Source: Candidatus Sphingomonas colombiensis
GTDB taxonomy: Bacteria; Pseudomonadota; Alphaproteobacteria; Sphingomonadales; Sphingomonadaceae
Assembly: GCA_029202845.1 (NCBI GenBank)
Contig: CP119315.1
Location: forward strand, 3,689,001-3,753,000
DNA length: 64,000 nt
Direction: 5' to 3'
Shown here: in pieces, positions 52,379-60,840 of the stretch
Layout: each line of letters opens with the position of its first letter
How positions within the stretch are numbered: position 1 is the first letter of the stretch
The notes under the pieces: generated by a model
Told to the model about the DNA's origin: nothing
The model's input: the letters and a program-made list of their open reading frames with translations, nothing else
Database searches by the model: none
Program-made: the position numbers and the translations under genes

Positions 52379-54161
52379 AGCTACCAGGTGCGTCGTCGAT
52401 TGCAGGCAGGCCCGCCGCCGCATTGCCTATCGAAGGAGGTGCGATCTCTTCCTCGCGCGACCGCGCGGCAAGCCAGTTCGTCCATACCGGCCACCAGGAT
52501 CCTTCCTGGGGAGATATGCACTCGAACCAGCTCTCGGGGCCGACATAGGGCGTCCCGGGCATCCGTGTGGCGATCCGGAAATGTCTCTGCGGATGGCCGG
52601 GCTCGCTGACGATTCCGGCGTTGTGACCGCCCGAAGTCAGCACGAAGGTTATCTCGCCTGGGTTGAGCAAGTGAATTTTGAAGACCGAACACCAGGGCGC
52701 AACATGATCGGCAGCCGTACCGACCACAAAGAGCGGTACCTGAATGTCGGACAACGCAATCGGGCGATCATCGACCAGATATCGACCCTCTGCCAGATCA
52801 TTATGGAGGAACAGTCGGCGCAAATATTCGGAATGCATCCGCGCCGGTAGCCTTGTTGCGTCGTCGTTCCATGCCATGAGATCATTGGGTTCGTCACCAC
52901 GCCCGAGCCAGTAATTCTTGACCATTCGCGACCAGATCAGATCGCGCGAGCGCAGCAGTTGAAAGGCACCCCCCATCTGCTTGCCATCAAGATAACCGCG
53001 GTCGGCCATCGCGTCCTCGAGAAAGGCGATCTGCGGCTCATTGATAAAGAGCTGAAGTTCTCCTGCCTCACTAAAATCGGTCTGTGCCGCGAACAGTGAC
53101 ACACTGGCGAGGCGCTTGTCGCCGTCGCGTGCCATTGCCGCCGCCGTGATCGCCAGTAACGTACCGCCCAAGCAATAGCCGCAAGCGTGAACCCTAACAT
53201 CACCGCAGATATGGCCCACCGCATCGAGCGCCGCCAGAAACCCATCGCTGCGATAAGCATCGAACGAGGTCTCGCGCATATCTACCCCAGGATTACGCCA
53301 CGAGATGCAAAACACCGTGAATCCCTGCGCGACGAGGAAATGGATCAGCGAATTATGCGGCGAGAGATCCATGATATAATATTTCATGATCCATGCCGGC
53401 GTGATCAACACCGGTTCGGCACGGACTGTTCCGGTGGTCGACGCATATTGGAGCAGCTCGATCAACTCGTTGCGAAAAACCACCTTCCCGCGCGCAACGG
53501 CGACATTTCTCCCCGGCTTGAAACGCGTGAGCGGGGGACTGCCGGTCGCCAGCGCGCTCATGTCGGTCAAGGCATTGACGGCACCTTCAAACAGGTTGCG
53601 ACCGCCTTCTGCCAGCGTCGTCGCGATCACCTCGGGATTGGCCCACGGAATGTTCGACGGCGAGAACATATCGAGCCCCTGCCGGGCGACAAACCGCGCG
53701 ATCCGGCCATTCTCACAACTGACGCCCGACAGGCATGATGTCGCTTCTTCCGTCCAACCCTGGGCGAGCAGGAACCATTGCATAAAGCCGCGATAAGGCT
53801 CTTTCGCCCAGCCCTCGCTGACGAATCGATGATCATCCGCCGCCGGTTCTATCTCGTTCACTCCCGCGAGCGCCGCCATCATCCGGAGCCCACACATCCA
53901 GGCGTCGATCGCTAGTTCGGCACGATGGAATGGCGCGTTGGCCATGTGCGCCGCCCAATCGAACCCCGCCATCGCTATGGCGATTGGCGATATGCCGCCG
54001 GTGATCTTTCCCTCCAGGCCATGCAGCACGCGATCGAACGCCTGGAATGCGTCGCTGGAATTCTGCCAGTCGTCGCAACGGTCGTCGGTATATTCAGTTG
54101 GCGCGGGCTGCGCATCGACGCCGTCCGCCGCCTGCCCCTTTGCACTCGTTGACATGTCCAT
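52362..54161 (-). CDS. phaC: Polyhydroxyalkanoate synthase
   Basis: ATG 54161 lies six bases after AGGAGG and gives 599 residues, class I length. The lipase-like box GYCLGG has the catalytic Cys330; Asp485 (AADHVAP) and His513 (GGHNAGI) complete the triad at the same spacing as in Cupriavidus PhaC. The N-terminal PhaC domain carries the FxxxNAP-like block and LTPAWIMKYYIMDLSP. The enzyme joins hydroxyacyl-CoA units to polyester. No phaA, phaB or phasin gene is near, so this is probably a second, stress-linked PhaC, operonic with pta and ackA. Confidence 0.93.
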   Translation of the reverse strand: MDMSTSAKGQAADGVDAQPAPTEYTDDRCDDWQNSSDAFQAFDRVLHGLEGKITGGISPIAIAMAGFDWAAHMANAPFHRAELAIDAWMCGLRMMAALAGVNEIEPAADDHRFVSEGWAKEPYRGFMQWFLLAQGWTEEATSCLSGVSCENGRIARFVARQGLDMFSPSNIPWANPEVIATTLAEGGRNLFEGAVNALTDMSALATGSPPLTRFKPGRNVAVARGKVVFRNELIELLQYASTTGTVRAEPVLITPAWIMKYYIMDLSPHNSLIHFLVAQGFTVFCISWRNPGVDMRETSFDAYRSDGFLAALDAVGHICGDVRVHACGYCLGGTLLAITAAAMARDGDKRLASVSLFAAQTDFSEAGELQLFINEPQIAFLEDAMADRGYLDGKQMGGAFQLLRSRDLIWSRMVKNYWLGRGDEPNDLMAWNDDATRLPARMHSEYLRRLFLHNDLAEGRYLVDDRPIALSDIQVPLFVVGTAADHVAPWCSVFKIHLLNPGEITFVLTSGGHNAGIVSEPGHPQRHFRIATRMPGTPYVGPESWFECISPQEGSWWPVWTNWLAARSREEEIAPPSIGNAAAGLPAIDDAPGSYVLER

Positions 54162-54651
54162 CGCCAACCTCCTGAAGGCTCGGGGCATCCCTAGGTCTCA
54201 GCCGAACGACCCGGCATTCGTAATCTTCCTTATGTTCGGCGATCACAGGGGAGATCATCATGTCGATCGCTGGCAATTCCCTTTGCATGGGCGGCATGGC
54301 GCGCAGCCCATTACCTGCATGCGCAGCCGCATTAGCGCATAGGATGAAAAGTCAGCGGGCTAGGGATTTGTGGAAACGTTCATCCAGTCAGCCGGCCTTT
54401 CGGGTTATTTGGGCGTGACAATTCCCTGGATCAGGAACAGCGCCTGATCGCGATCACGTGTCGATTCTCGCCCCGAACGAGTGCCTGCCACGACGCGGTG
54501 CGCGCCTTAATTGGTAAGACAACGGAAGCGACCCACCGGCCTTCGATGCGACGTCCCGCTACCTCCGTAAGGTCCCTTATGTCGGCATCGGTTCCTCCGG
54601 CCTAGAACGTGGCGATGTCCTCAATTCGCGGACGAAACTGCGAGGCATGGC
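54162..54651. other. Divergent promoter region of phaC and atp operons
   Basis: This 490-base stretch must hold both promoters. Short frames on both strands look non-coding. Closely spaced minus-strand inverted repeats are visible (for example GCATGCAGG near 54316) but no regulator site could be assigned. Confidence 0.4.
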
Positions 54652-56067
54652 GTGTTCATCACCCGCGAAGGAGCCTTTGGCCGCGTGGCCGCCGTACGCG
54701 GGCCGGTGATCGATGTCAGCTTTAACGCTGGCATGCTTCCGGCCGTCAACGACGCCCTTCTGATCGGCCGGGACGGGGCGGTATCGTTGGTGGCCGAGGT
54801 TCAGTGCCATCTCGACGGTGAAACGGTTCGCGCGGTCGCCCTTCAATCGACCGCCGGCCTCGCCCGCCACACAGCCGTAACCGCAAGCGGTGGTCCGCTC
54901 ACCGTGCCTGTCGGTGACATGGTACTCGGGCGTCTGATTGATATGACCGGCGCCGTCGGCGACGCGGGGGCCGCCCTTGGTCCGGATGTACCACGCCGTC
55001 CGATCCATCGCGCACCGCCCCCGCTGGATGAACAGCGCGCAGCGAACGAAATGTTCGAAACGGGCATCAAGGTCATTGACCTGCTGAGCCCGATCGCGCG
55101 CGGCGGCAAGGCCGGAATGTTTGGCGGAGCCGGCGTCGGTAAAACCGTGCTGGTGATGGAACTGATCCAGGCGATGGTCGCCCATTATCAGGGCGTATCG
55201 GTCTTTGCCGGTGTTGGCGAGCGATCGCGCGAGGGTCACGAACTCCTGTGCGACATGCAGACTTCGGGCGTTCTCGATCGCACGGCGCTGATTTTCGGGC
55301 AGATGAACGAACCCCCGGGCGCGCGCTGGCGCGTCGCGCTTACCGCCCTGACCATTGCCGAATATTTTCGTGACGAGCAGAAGCGCAATGTTCTGCTGCT
55401 GATGGATAATGTGTTCCGCTTCGTTCAGGCCGGAAGCGAGGTTTCGGGATTGCTGGGCCGCTTGCCATCGCGCGTCGGTTATCAGCCGACGCTCGCAAGC
55501 GAGGTCGCCGCACTTCAGGAACGGATCGCGTCGGTCCAGGGTGCCGCCGTTACCGCGATCGAGGCGGTCTATGTTCCAGCAGACGATTTCACCGACCCCG
55601 CCGTCACCGCGATTCTCGATCATCTCGACAGCACAGTCGTCCTCTCGCGCTCAATGGCTGCCGAAGGCATGTATCCCGCGATCGATCCGCTTGGATCGTC
55701 GTCGATCCTGCTCGATCCGCTGGTGGTCGGCCAGGAGCATTTCGACATCGCCGAGCAGGTGCGCGAAACGATCGCGCATTACCGGGAATTGCAGGACATC
55801 ATAGCGCTGCTCGGCGTCGAGGAGCTTGGCCAGGCCGATCGTCTCGCTGTCGGCCGCGCGCGGCGTCTGCAGCGTTTCCTGACACAGCCATTCACCGTGA
55901 CCGAAGCCTTCACCGGTATGGCTGGGCGGTCGGTACCGCTCGCCGAGACCTTGGCCGGGTGCCGCGCCATCCTGACGGGCGAGACCGACAATTGGCAAGA
56001 AAGCGCGCTCTACATGATCGGCGGCCTCGACGAAGCCCGCGCCAAGCAGGCGGAGCCAATGCCATGA
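54652..56067 (+). CDS. atpD: N-type F-ATPase subunit beta
   Basis: GTG 54652 follows GAGG by six bases; 471 residues. The catalytic nucleotide site is intact: Walker A GGAGVGKTVLV, GERSREGHEL with the catalytic Glu, and LLLMDNVFRF as Walker B. The GVEELGQADRL region corresponds to the DELSEED loop and is less acidic than usual. It is the first gene of an operon in the order beta, epsilon, Q, a, c, b, alpha, gamma, which marks the laterally spread N-ATPases rather than the housekeeping F-ATPase. Confidence 0.95.
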   Translation: MFITREGAFGRVAAVRGPVIDVSFNAGMLPAVNDALLIGRDGAVSLVAEVQCHLDGETVRAVALQSTAGLARHTAVTASGGPLTVPVGDMVLGRLIDMTGAVGDAGAALGPDVPRRPIHRAPPPLDEQRAANEMFETGIKVIDLLSPIARGGKAGMFGGAGVGKTVLVMELIQAMVAHYQGVSVFAGVGERSREGHELLCDMQTSGVLDRTALIFGQMNEPPGARWRVALTALTIAEYFRDEQKRNVLLLMDNVFRFVQAGSEVSGLLGRLPSRVGYQPTLASEVAALQERIASVQGAAVTAIEAVYVPADDFTDPAVTAILDHLDSTVVLSRSMAAEGMYPAIDPLGSSSILLDPLVVGQEHFDIAEQVRETIAHYRELQDIIALLGVEELGQADRLAVGRARRLQRFLTQPFTVTEAFTGMAGRSVPLAETLAGCRAILTGETDNWQESALYMIGGLDEARAKQAEPMP

Positions 56068-56480
56068 GGCTGCTGATCACCGAGCCGATGCGAATTGTCG
56101 CCGACCTCCCCGTGGCGTCCGTGCGCGCCGAAGACGAGAGCGGTTGCTTCGCCATCCTGCCTGGCCATACCGGCCTGCTGACGAGACTCGTCGATTCTAT
56201 CGTTTCGTGGAAGGAACTGTCGGGCAAGCTTGGTTTCTGTGCAGTCCGTGGCGGCATTCTGACGGTGACCGAAGGACGCGAGGTCGCCATCGCGACGCGC
56301 GAAGGGCATCTCGGCGACGATCTCGACACGCTTGAGCAGGTGATCGTGGCCGAGTTCAAGGAGAGCGACGAAGCCGAACGCCAGTCGCGCATCGCTGCCG
56401 CGAAGGTGCGCATGCGCGCGATCCGCCAGATGGTGATGGCGTTGCGCGGTGACGGCATGCCGAGCGAACCGCGACCATGA
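56064..56480 (+). CDS. atpC: N-type F-ATPase subunit epsilon
   Basis: ATG 56064 overlaps the atpD stop (ATGA). The 138-residue protein has the beta-sandwich start LLITEPMRIVADLPVASVRA, FAILPGHTGLLTRL and a C-terminal helical part. It links the rotor to the catalytic head and regulates ATP hydrolysis. Its place second in the operon is the N-ATPase order. Confidence 0.88.
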   Translation: MRLLITEPMRIVADLPVASVRAEDESGCFAILPGHTGLLTRLVDSIVSWKELSGKLGFCAVRGGILTVTEGREVAIATREGHLGDDLDTLEQVIVAEFKESDEAERQSRIAAAKVRMRAIRQMVMALRGDGMPSEPRP

Positions 56481-56767
56481 CCGTCGATCCCCCGCCGGAT
56501 CCGCGACAGCGGCTCGCCGAGGTCGCCCGCAAACGCGCCGACCGGCGGCGGCGATGGCGGCTCTTCGGGGAAGGGTCCATCGGGCGCAATCTTGGCCAGA
56601 TTGGCGCATTGGGCTGGACCATCATCTTGCCTGCGCTGATCGGATTAGGCATTGGCCGGTGGCTCGATCGCGAGACCGGCAGCCGAATATTCTGGACCGC
56701 GCCGCTTCTCCTGATCGGGCTGGCGGCAGGTTGCTGGTCGGGTTGGCGCTGGATCACCCGGCGATGA
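56477..56767 (+). CDS. atpQ: N-ATPase AtpQ-type membrane subunit (AtpI/AtpZ-like)
   Basis: The 96-residue protein overlaps atpC by four bases. A basic N-terminus is followed by GSIGRNLGQIGALGWTIILP, GLGIGRWLDRETGS and a second hydrophobic helix, matching the two-span AtpQ/AtpZ family that helps ion handling or rotor assembly. The next gene, atpB, starts in its stop codon, so no room is left for the atpR gene usually found here. Confidence 0.85.
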   Translation: MTVDPPPDPRQRLAEVARKRADRRRRWRLFGEGSIGRNLGQIGALGWTIILPALIGLGIGRWLDRETGSRIFWTAPLLLIGLAAGCWSGWRWITRR

Positions 56768-57456
56768 TCGCGTCGCCATTCGATCAGCATGTCCTGTTCC
56801 ACGTCGGCCCTGTGCCGGTGGTAACGGCGGTCGTCACCACTTGGGCGATCATGATTGCGCTCGTTGCCGGATCATGGCTTGCGACCAAACGGCTTGCAGA
56901 CCGCCCTTCGCGAACACAGGCGGGACTCGAGCTTGTGATCGAGACGATCCAGAACCAGATCGGCGACACAATCGGGAGCGACCCCGCGCCCTATCTGCCG
57001 CTGGTCGGGACCCTGTTTCTTTTCCTGCTCACTGCGAACTGGACCTCGCTGATCCCCGGCCTCGAGGCCCCCACGGCAACGATCGAGACCGACGCTGCGC
57101 TCGCGCTCATCGTGCTTGGCGCCACCATATGGTTCGGCGTGCGCGGTCTCGGCTTGATCGGCTATCTCAGGACCTTCGCCCGCCCCAGCCTGTTCATGGC
57201 GCCGCTCAACATGGTGGAACTGCTCACGCGCAGCCTGTCGCTGACCGTTCGCTTGTTTGGCAACATCATGAGCGGCATGTTCATCATCGGGATCGTGCTC
57301 AGCCTCGCCGGGCTATTGGTGCCGATCCCGTTGATGGCACTCGAAGTGCTGATCGGCGCGGTGCAGGCATATATTTTCGCCATGCTGGCGACGGTCTTCA
57401 TCGCAGGCGCACTCGGCGACACTTCCGCCCCTCAGAACAAGGAGATTTCCACATGA
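56764..57456 (+). CDS. atpB: N-type F-ATPase subunit a
   Basis: The 230-residue protein has five to six spans; LTRSLSLTVRLFGNIMSG carries the essential Arg facing the c ring, and EVLIGAVQAYIFAMLATVFI the last helix with its conserved Gln. It forms the ion path with the c ring. It overlaps atpQ and atpE by ATGA junctions. Confidence 0.92.
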   Translation: MIASPFDQHVLFHVGPVPVVTAVVTTWAIMIALVAGSWLATKRLADRPSRTQAGLELVIETIQNQIGDTIGSDPAPYLPLVGTLFLFLLTANWTSLIPGLEAPTATIETDAALALIVLGATIWFGVRGLGLIGYLRTFARPSLFMAPLNMVELLTRSLSLTVRLFGNIMSGMFIIGIVLSLAGLLVPIPLMALEVLIGAVQAYIFAMLATVFIAGALGDTSAPQNKEIST

Positions 57457-57695
57457 ACTGGATCCATCTGGCAAGCATCATTGGTGCCGCACTGGCCATT
57501 GCCACGGGAGCCATCGCGCCTGCGCTTGCACAAGGGCGCGCGGTAAGTTCGGCACTGGACGCGATCGCACGACAACCAGAAGCGGCGGGTGCGATAACGC
57601 GCACGTTGTTCGTCGGCCTTGCGCTGATCGAAACTTTCGCGATCTACTGCCTGGTGGTGGCGCTGCTGCTGCTGTTCGCCAACCCTTACGCCTGA
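57453..57695 (+). CDS. atpE: N-type F-ATPase subunit c
   Basis: The 80-residue hairpin has two helices around RQPEA. The ion-binding Glu60 is followed by Thr61, and Gln27 lies in the first helix (ALAQGRA). Aligned to the sodium-translocating Ilyobacter c subunit, Gln27, Glu60 and Thr61 match Gln32, Glu65 and Ser66, so two ligands are identical and the third keeps its hydroxyl. Sodium coupling is therefore plausible; proton use is not excluded. Confidence 0.92.
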   Translation: MNWIHLASIIGAALAIATGAIAPALAQGRAVSSALDAIARQPEAAGAITRTLFVGLALIETFAIYCLVVALLLLFANPYA

Positions 57696-57707
57696 AGACG
57701 CCGGGAT

Positions 57708-58445
57708 ATGCGCCTGAATGCGTGGACCTTGGTGCTTCAGGCGATCAACTTCCTCGTACTCGTCTGGCTGCTGGGTCGGTTTCTTTACCGGCCGATCGTC
57801 GCGGCGATCACCGCGCGCCAGCGCGCGTCGGACAAACTGCTCGACGATGCCGGCGCAGCCCTACAGCGCACGAAGGAGCATGAGACGGCATTGGCCGGGC
57901 AGCAGAAGCAGCTGGCCGACGACGCCGAGCGGATGCGCACCGATGCGATCGCCGCCGCCGCCGAAGAGCGCGACCGGCTCCTCGCGCTTGCCCGGGTACA
58001 AGCCGATGATATTCGCCGAAATGCCCATGATGCCGCTGACGTGGAGCTTGCGGCGCGCCGTAGCGCGCTCGAAACGGATGCCGCGACGCTTGCGGCCGGC
58101 ATCGCCCGACGCTTGTTGTTGCGGCTGCCGCAGACGGTGGTTCAGGATGCGATGTTCGAGGCACTGCTCGATCAGCTCCGCCACGCCACACCGGATGCGC
58201 ACGCCGCGCTGTCTTCCACAGGTGCCTGCAAGTTGGCGACACCTGCAGTGATCGACGCGCGGCGGCGGCAGGCCTGGACCGCCGCGCTGGCGACCGTCCT
58301 GCCGCAACCAACCGATATCGTTTTCACCGAAGATGCCGACATGCTGGCCGGATGCGAGCTGCGAACGCCCCATATGACGGTGCGCAACAGCTGGAAGACC
58401 GATCTGGGCGACATCCTGCAAGAGCTTGAAAAGGAGGGCGAGTGA
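57708..58445 (+). CDS. atpF: N-type F-ATPase subunit b, extended
   Basis: The 245-residue protein has one N-terminal span (AINFLVLVWLLGRFLYRPIV), a long Ala/Arg/Glu-rich coiled coil and a C-terminal part (residues 170-245, with ALATVLPQPTDIVFTEDADM) that looks like the delta subunit's end. No separate atpH gene is in the operon, consistent with this b-delta-like extension taking its role as stator tip. Confidence 0.88.
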   Translation: MRLNAWTLVLQAINFLVLVWLLGRFLYRPIVAAITARQRASDKLLDDAGAALQRTKEHETALAGQQKQLADDAERMRTDAIAAAAEERDRLLALARVQADDIRRNAHDAADVELAARRSALETDAATLAAGIARRLLLRLPQTVVQDAMFEALLDQLRHATPDAHAALSSTGACKLATPAVIDARRRQAWTAALATVLPQPTDIVFTEDADMLAGCELRTPHMTVRNSWKTDLGDILQELEKEGE

Positions 58446-59947
58446 CGGCGCCACCGCCCGAAACATGGCTTGAGCGCGCCGGCAGGGCTGTGCAGGCCGC
58501 TGCGCTATCGCCCCGGTTTTGCGAAACCGGACGCGTCGAATCCTCCGGCGACGGTATCGCCATTATCTCGGGGTTGCCCAACACCCGGCTCGACGAGGTG
58601 CTTCGTTTCGCTGACGGACAATATGGCTTCGTCCAGACGCTGGACACTGATCGCATCGGGTGCGTCCTGCTCGATGCTGCCGATACAATCCGAGCAGGCG
58701 ACGAGGTCATCGGGACAGGCGAGATAGTTCGTACCCCTGTCGGCCCCGCTTTGCTCGGCCGCGTGGTCGATCCGCTCGGACGGCCGCTCGATGGAGGAAA
58801 CCCAATCGAGGCTGCGCAACAGCGTCCAATCGACCAGCCCGCGCCCGCGATTGTCGACCGCGATCTCGTCACCCAGCCCGTCCAGACCGGCAGCTTCGCC
58901 ATCGATGCGCTGTTCGCACTGGGGCGTGGTCAGCGCGAACTCATCATCGGCGATCGCGCGACCGGAAGGACATCGTTGGCAGTCGATACGATCATCAACC
59001 AGCGCACAAGCGATATCATCTGCGTCTATATCGCCATCGGCCAAAAATCCTCCGATGTCGCGCGCGTGATCGAGCAGGTGCGCACGCATGGTACGTTCGA
59101 ACGCTGCATTTTCGTGGTCGCGAGTCCGGCTGGCGCTCCCGGGCTGCAATGGATCGCCCCGTTTGCGGGTTTCAGCATGGCCGAATATTTCCGCGATAGC
59201 GGCGGGCATGCGCTGGTCGTGCTGGACGATCTCAGCAAACATGCCGCCACGCATCGCGAAATCGCATTGCTCACCGGTCAGCCGCCCGGGCGCGAAGCCT
59301 ATCCCGGCGACATATTCTATCTGCACGCTCGGCTGCTCGAACGCGCGGCGAAACTCTCCGCCGCCAAAGGCGGCGGCTCGTTGACCGCCTTGCCGATCGC
59401 CGAGACCGACGCCGGCAATCTTAGCGCTTATATCCCCACCAACCTCATTTCGATCACCGATGGACAGATAGTACTCGACGCCAAATTGTTCGCAGCCGGC
59501 CAGAAGCCGGCGGTCGATGTAGGCACCAGTGTTAGCCGGGTCGGTGGCAAGGCGCAGTCACAGGCGCTGCGCGCGGTTTCAGGGTCGCTCAGATTGCAAT
59601 ACGCCCAGTTTCTCGAACTCGAAATGTTCACGCGCTTCGGGGAAAAGCCTGAGCCACGCATCCAGGCCCAGATCGATCGGGGACGACGGCTGCGCGCAGT
59701 GCTCAGCCAGCCACAGTTCGAACCGCTCCGGCTTGCCGATCAGGTCGCACTAGCACTCGCGGTTTCCGAAGGCGTGCTCGATTCCGTTCCGGCCGAAGCG
59801 ATATCGGCACTGCGCCACCGCTTGCCTTCATGGCTCGATGCCGAATGCCAGGAAAGCTGTGACAGGATCGGCCAGACCGGCCTGTTGCCGGACGCGGATC
59901 GCGCGATGCTGCTTGACGCGCTCAGGCGCCTGGTGGCCCAGCCATGA
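58442..59947 (+). CDS. atpA: N-type F-ATPase subunit alpha
   Basis: GTG 58442 overlaps the atpF stop. The 501-residue protein has the alpha layout with GIAIISGLPNTRLDEVLRF, VDPLGRPLDGG, and a nucleotide loop read as GDRATGRTSLAVD, in which the usual P-loop Lys is Arg (AGG codon). The rest is intact, including VLDDLSKHAATHREIALLTG and the Arg-finger region (ISVTDGQI-like ISITDGQIVLD, SVSRVGGKAQ). The site is non-catalytic, so the enzyme may still work. Confidence 0.95.
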   Translation: MTAPPPETWLERAGRAVQAAALSPRFCETGRVESSGDGIAIISGLPNTRLDEVLRFADGQYGFVQTLDTDRIGCVLLDAADTIRAGDEVIGTGEIVRTPVGPALLGRVVDPLGRPLDGGNPIEAAQQRPIDQPAPAIVDRDLVTQPVQTGSFAIDALFALGRGQRELIIGDRATGRTSLAVDTIINQRTSDIICVYIAIGQKSSDVARVIEQVRTHGTFERCIFVVASPAGAPGLQWIAPFAGFSMAEYFRDSGGHALVVLDDLSKHAATHREIALLTGQPPGREAYPGDIFYLHARLLERAAKLSAAKGGGSLTALPIAETDAGNLSAYIPTNLISITDGQIVLDAKLFAAGQKPAVDVGTSVSRVGGKAQSQALRAVSGSLRLQYAQFLELEMFTRFGEKPEPRIQAQIDRGRRLRAVLSQPQFEPLRLADQVALALAVSEGVLDSVPAEAISALRHRLPSWLDAECQESCDRIGQTGLLPDADRAMLLDALRRLVAQP

Positions 59948-60816
59948 CCGACAGGCTCTCCGACGTTCGTCATCATATCGGGACGGTCGCGCAGCTCGGT
60001 GCGGTGGTCAATGCGATGCGCGGCATGGCGGCGGCCCATGCCGCTCAGGCCCGCGCGCTTATCCCGGCAGTGCATGCGTATGAGGCGGTGGCGACCCAGG
60101 CGATCGCTGCCGCGATGCGCGTCGACAATGCCACACCGATATCAAATGCGGCAGCTACACCAACGCGCTGCCTCGTCGTCTTCGGCCCGGAGCAGGGGTT
60201 CTGCGGTGCGCTGGCTGATCGCCTCCTTGAAGTCGCGGCGCCACTTTTCGCCGGTTCATATGTTCTGGTGGTGGGCAGCCGACTGGCATCGCTTGCCAGT
60301 GATCGCGGTCTCGAATTTGCACAGGGCTTCGCGATGCCGACCCGCGCGGCGGGCCTCACCGCACTGGCGACCCGCATGGGAGACGCTGTCGCGGCGTGGC
60401 TCGAACAGGCATCGCATCCGCACGTTGCGATGATCCTGCCGCGCTGGACCGATGGTCAACGGCTTAGCATCGATAACCAAACACTTCTTCCAGTCAATAC
60501 AGCCGCTATCGCCACCACGTCCTGCGGTTTGCCGCCACTCATCCAGATTCCCCTCCAGCGTCTACTGGCCGAACTGGCAGACGAACATCTGTTCGCACGC
60601 CTGTGCGAGGGCACGGCCGAAACCTTCGCCGCCGAGAATGAGTGCCGGGTTGCCACGATGGCATCCGCAGCCAGTAGCATTGAACACAGACTGACCGACC
60701 TGCGCGCCGCCGAGCGGCTCACGCGCCAGGAGGAGATCACCGCCGAGGTTGTCGAACTGGCCGCAGGTGCTGGTGCGCGGAGACATTCGGCGAGCACGCG
60801 CCCGATCAGGCGGTGA
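59944..60816 (+). CDS. atpG: N-type F-ATPase subunit gamma
   Basis: The 290-residue protein starts MTDRLSDVRHHIGTVAQLGA with the N-terminal coiled-coil helix, has FGPEQGFCGALADRLLE in the Rossmann-like middle, and ends with the second coiled-coil strand ASSIEHRLTDLRAAERLTRQ, then EEITAEVVELAAGA. It is the rotor shaft. It is the last gene of the operon, 24 bases from the convergent phosphoketolase gene. Confidence 0.9.
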   Translation: MTDRLSDVRHHIGTVAQLGAVVNAMRGMAAAHAAQARALIPAVHAYEAVATQAIAAAMRVDNATPISNAAATPTRCLVVFGPEQGFCGALADRLLEVAAPLFAGSYVLVVGSRLASLASDRGLEFAQGFAMPTRAAGLTALATRMGDAVAAWLEQASHPHVAMILPRWTDGQRLSIDNQTLLPVNTAAIATTSCGLPPLIQIPLQRLLAELADEHLFARLCEGTAETFAAENECRVATMASAASSIEHRLTDLRAAERLTRQEEITAEVVELAAGAGARRHSASTRPIRR

Positions 60817-60840
60817 CGTTCAGGCCCGCTCTTCCGGCGA

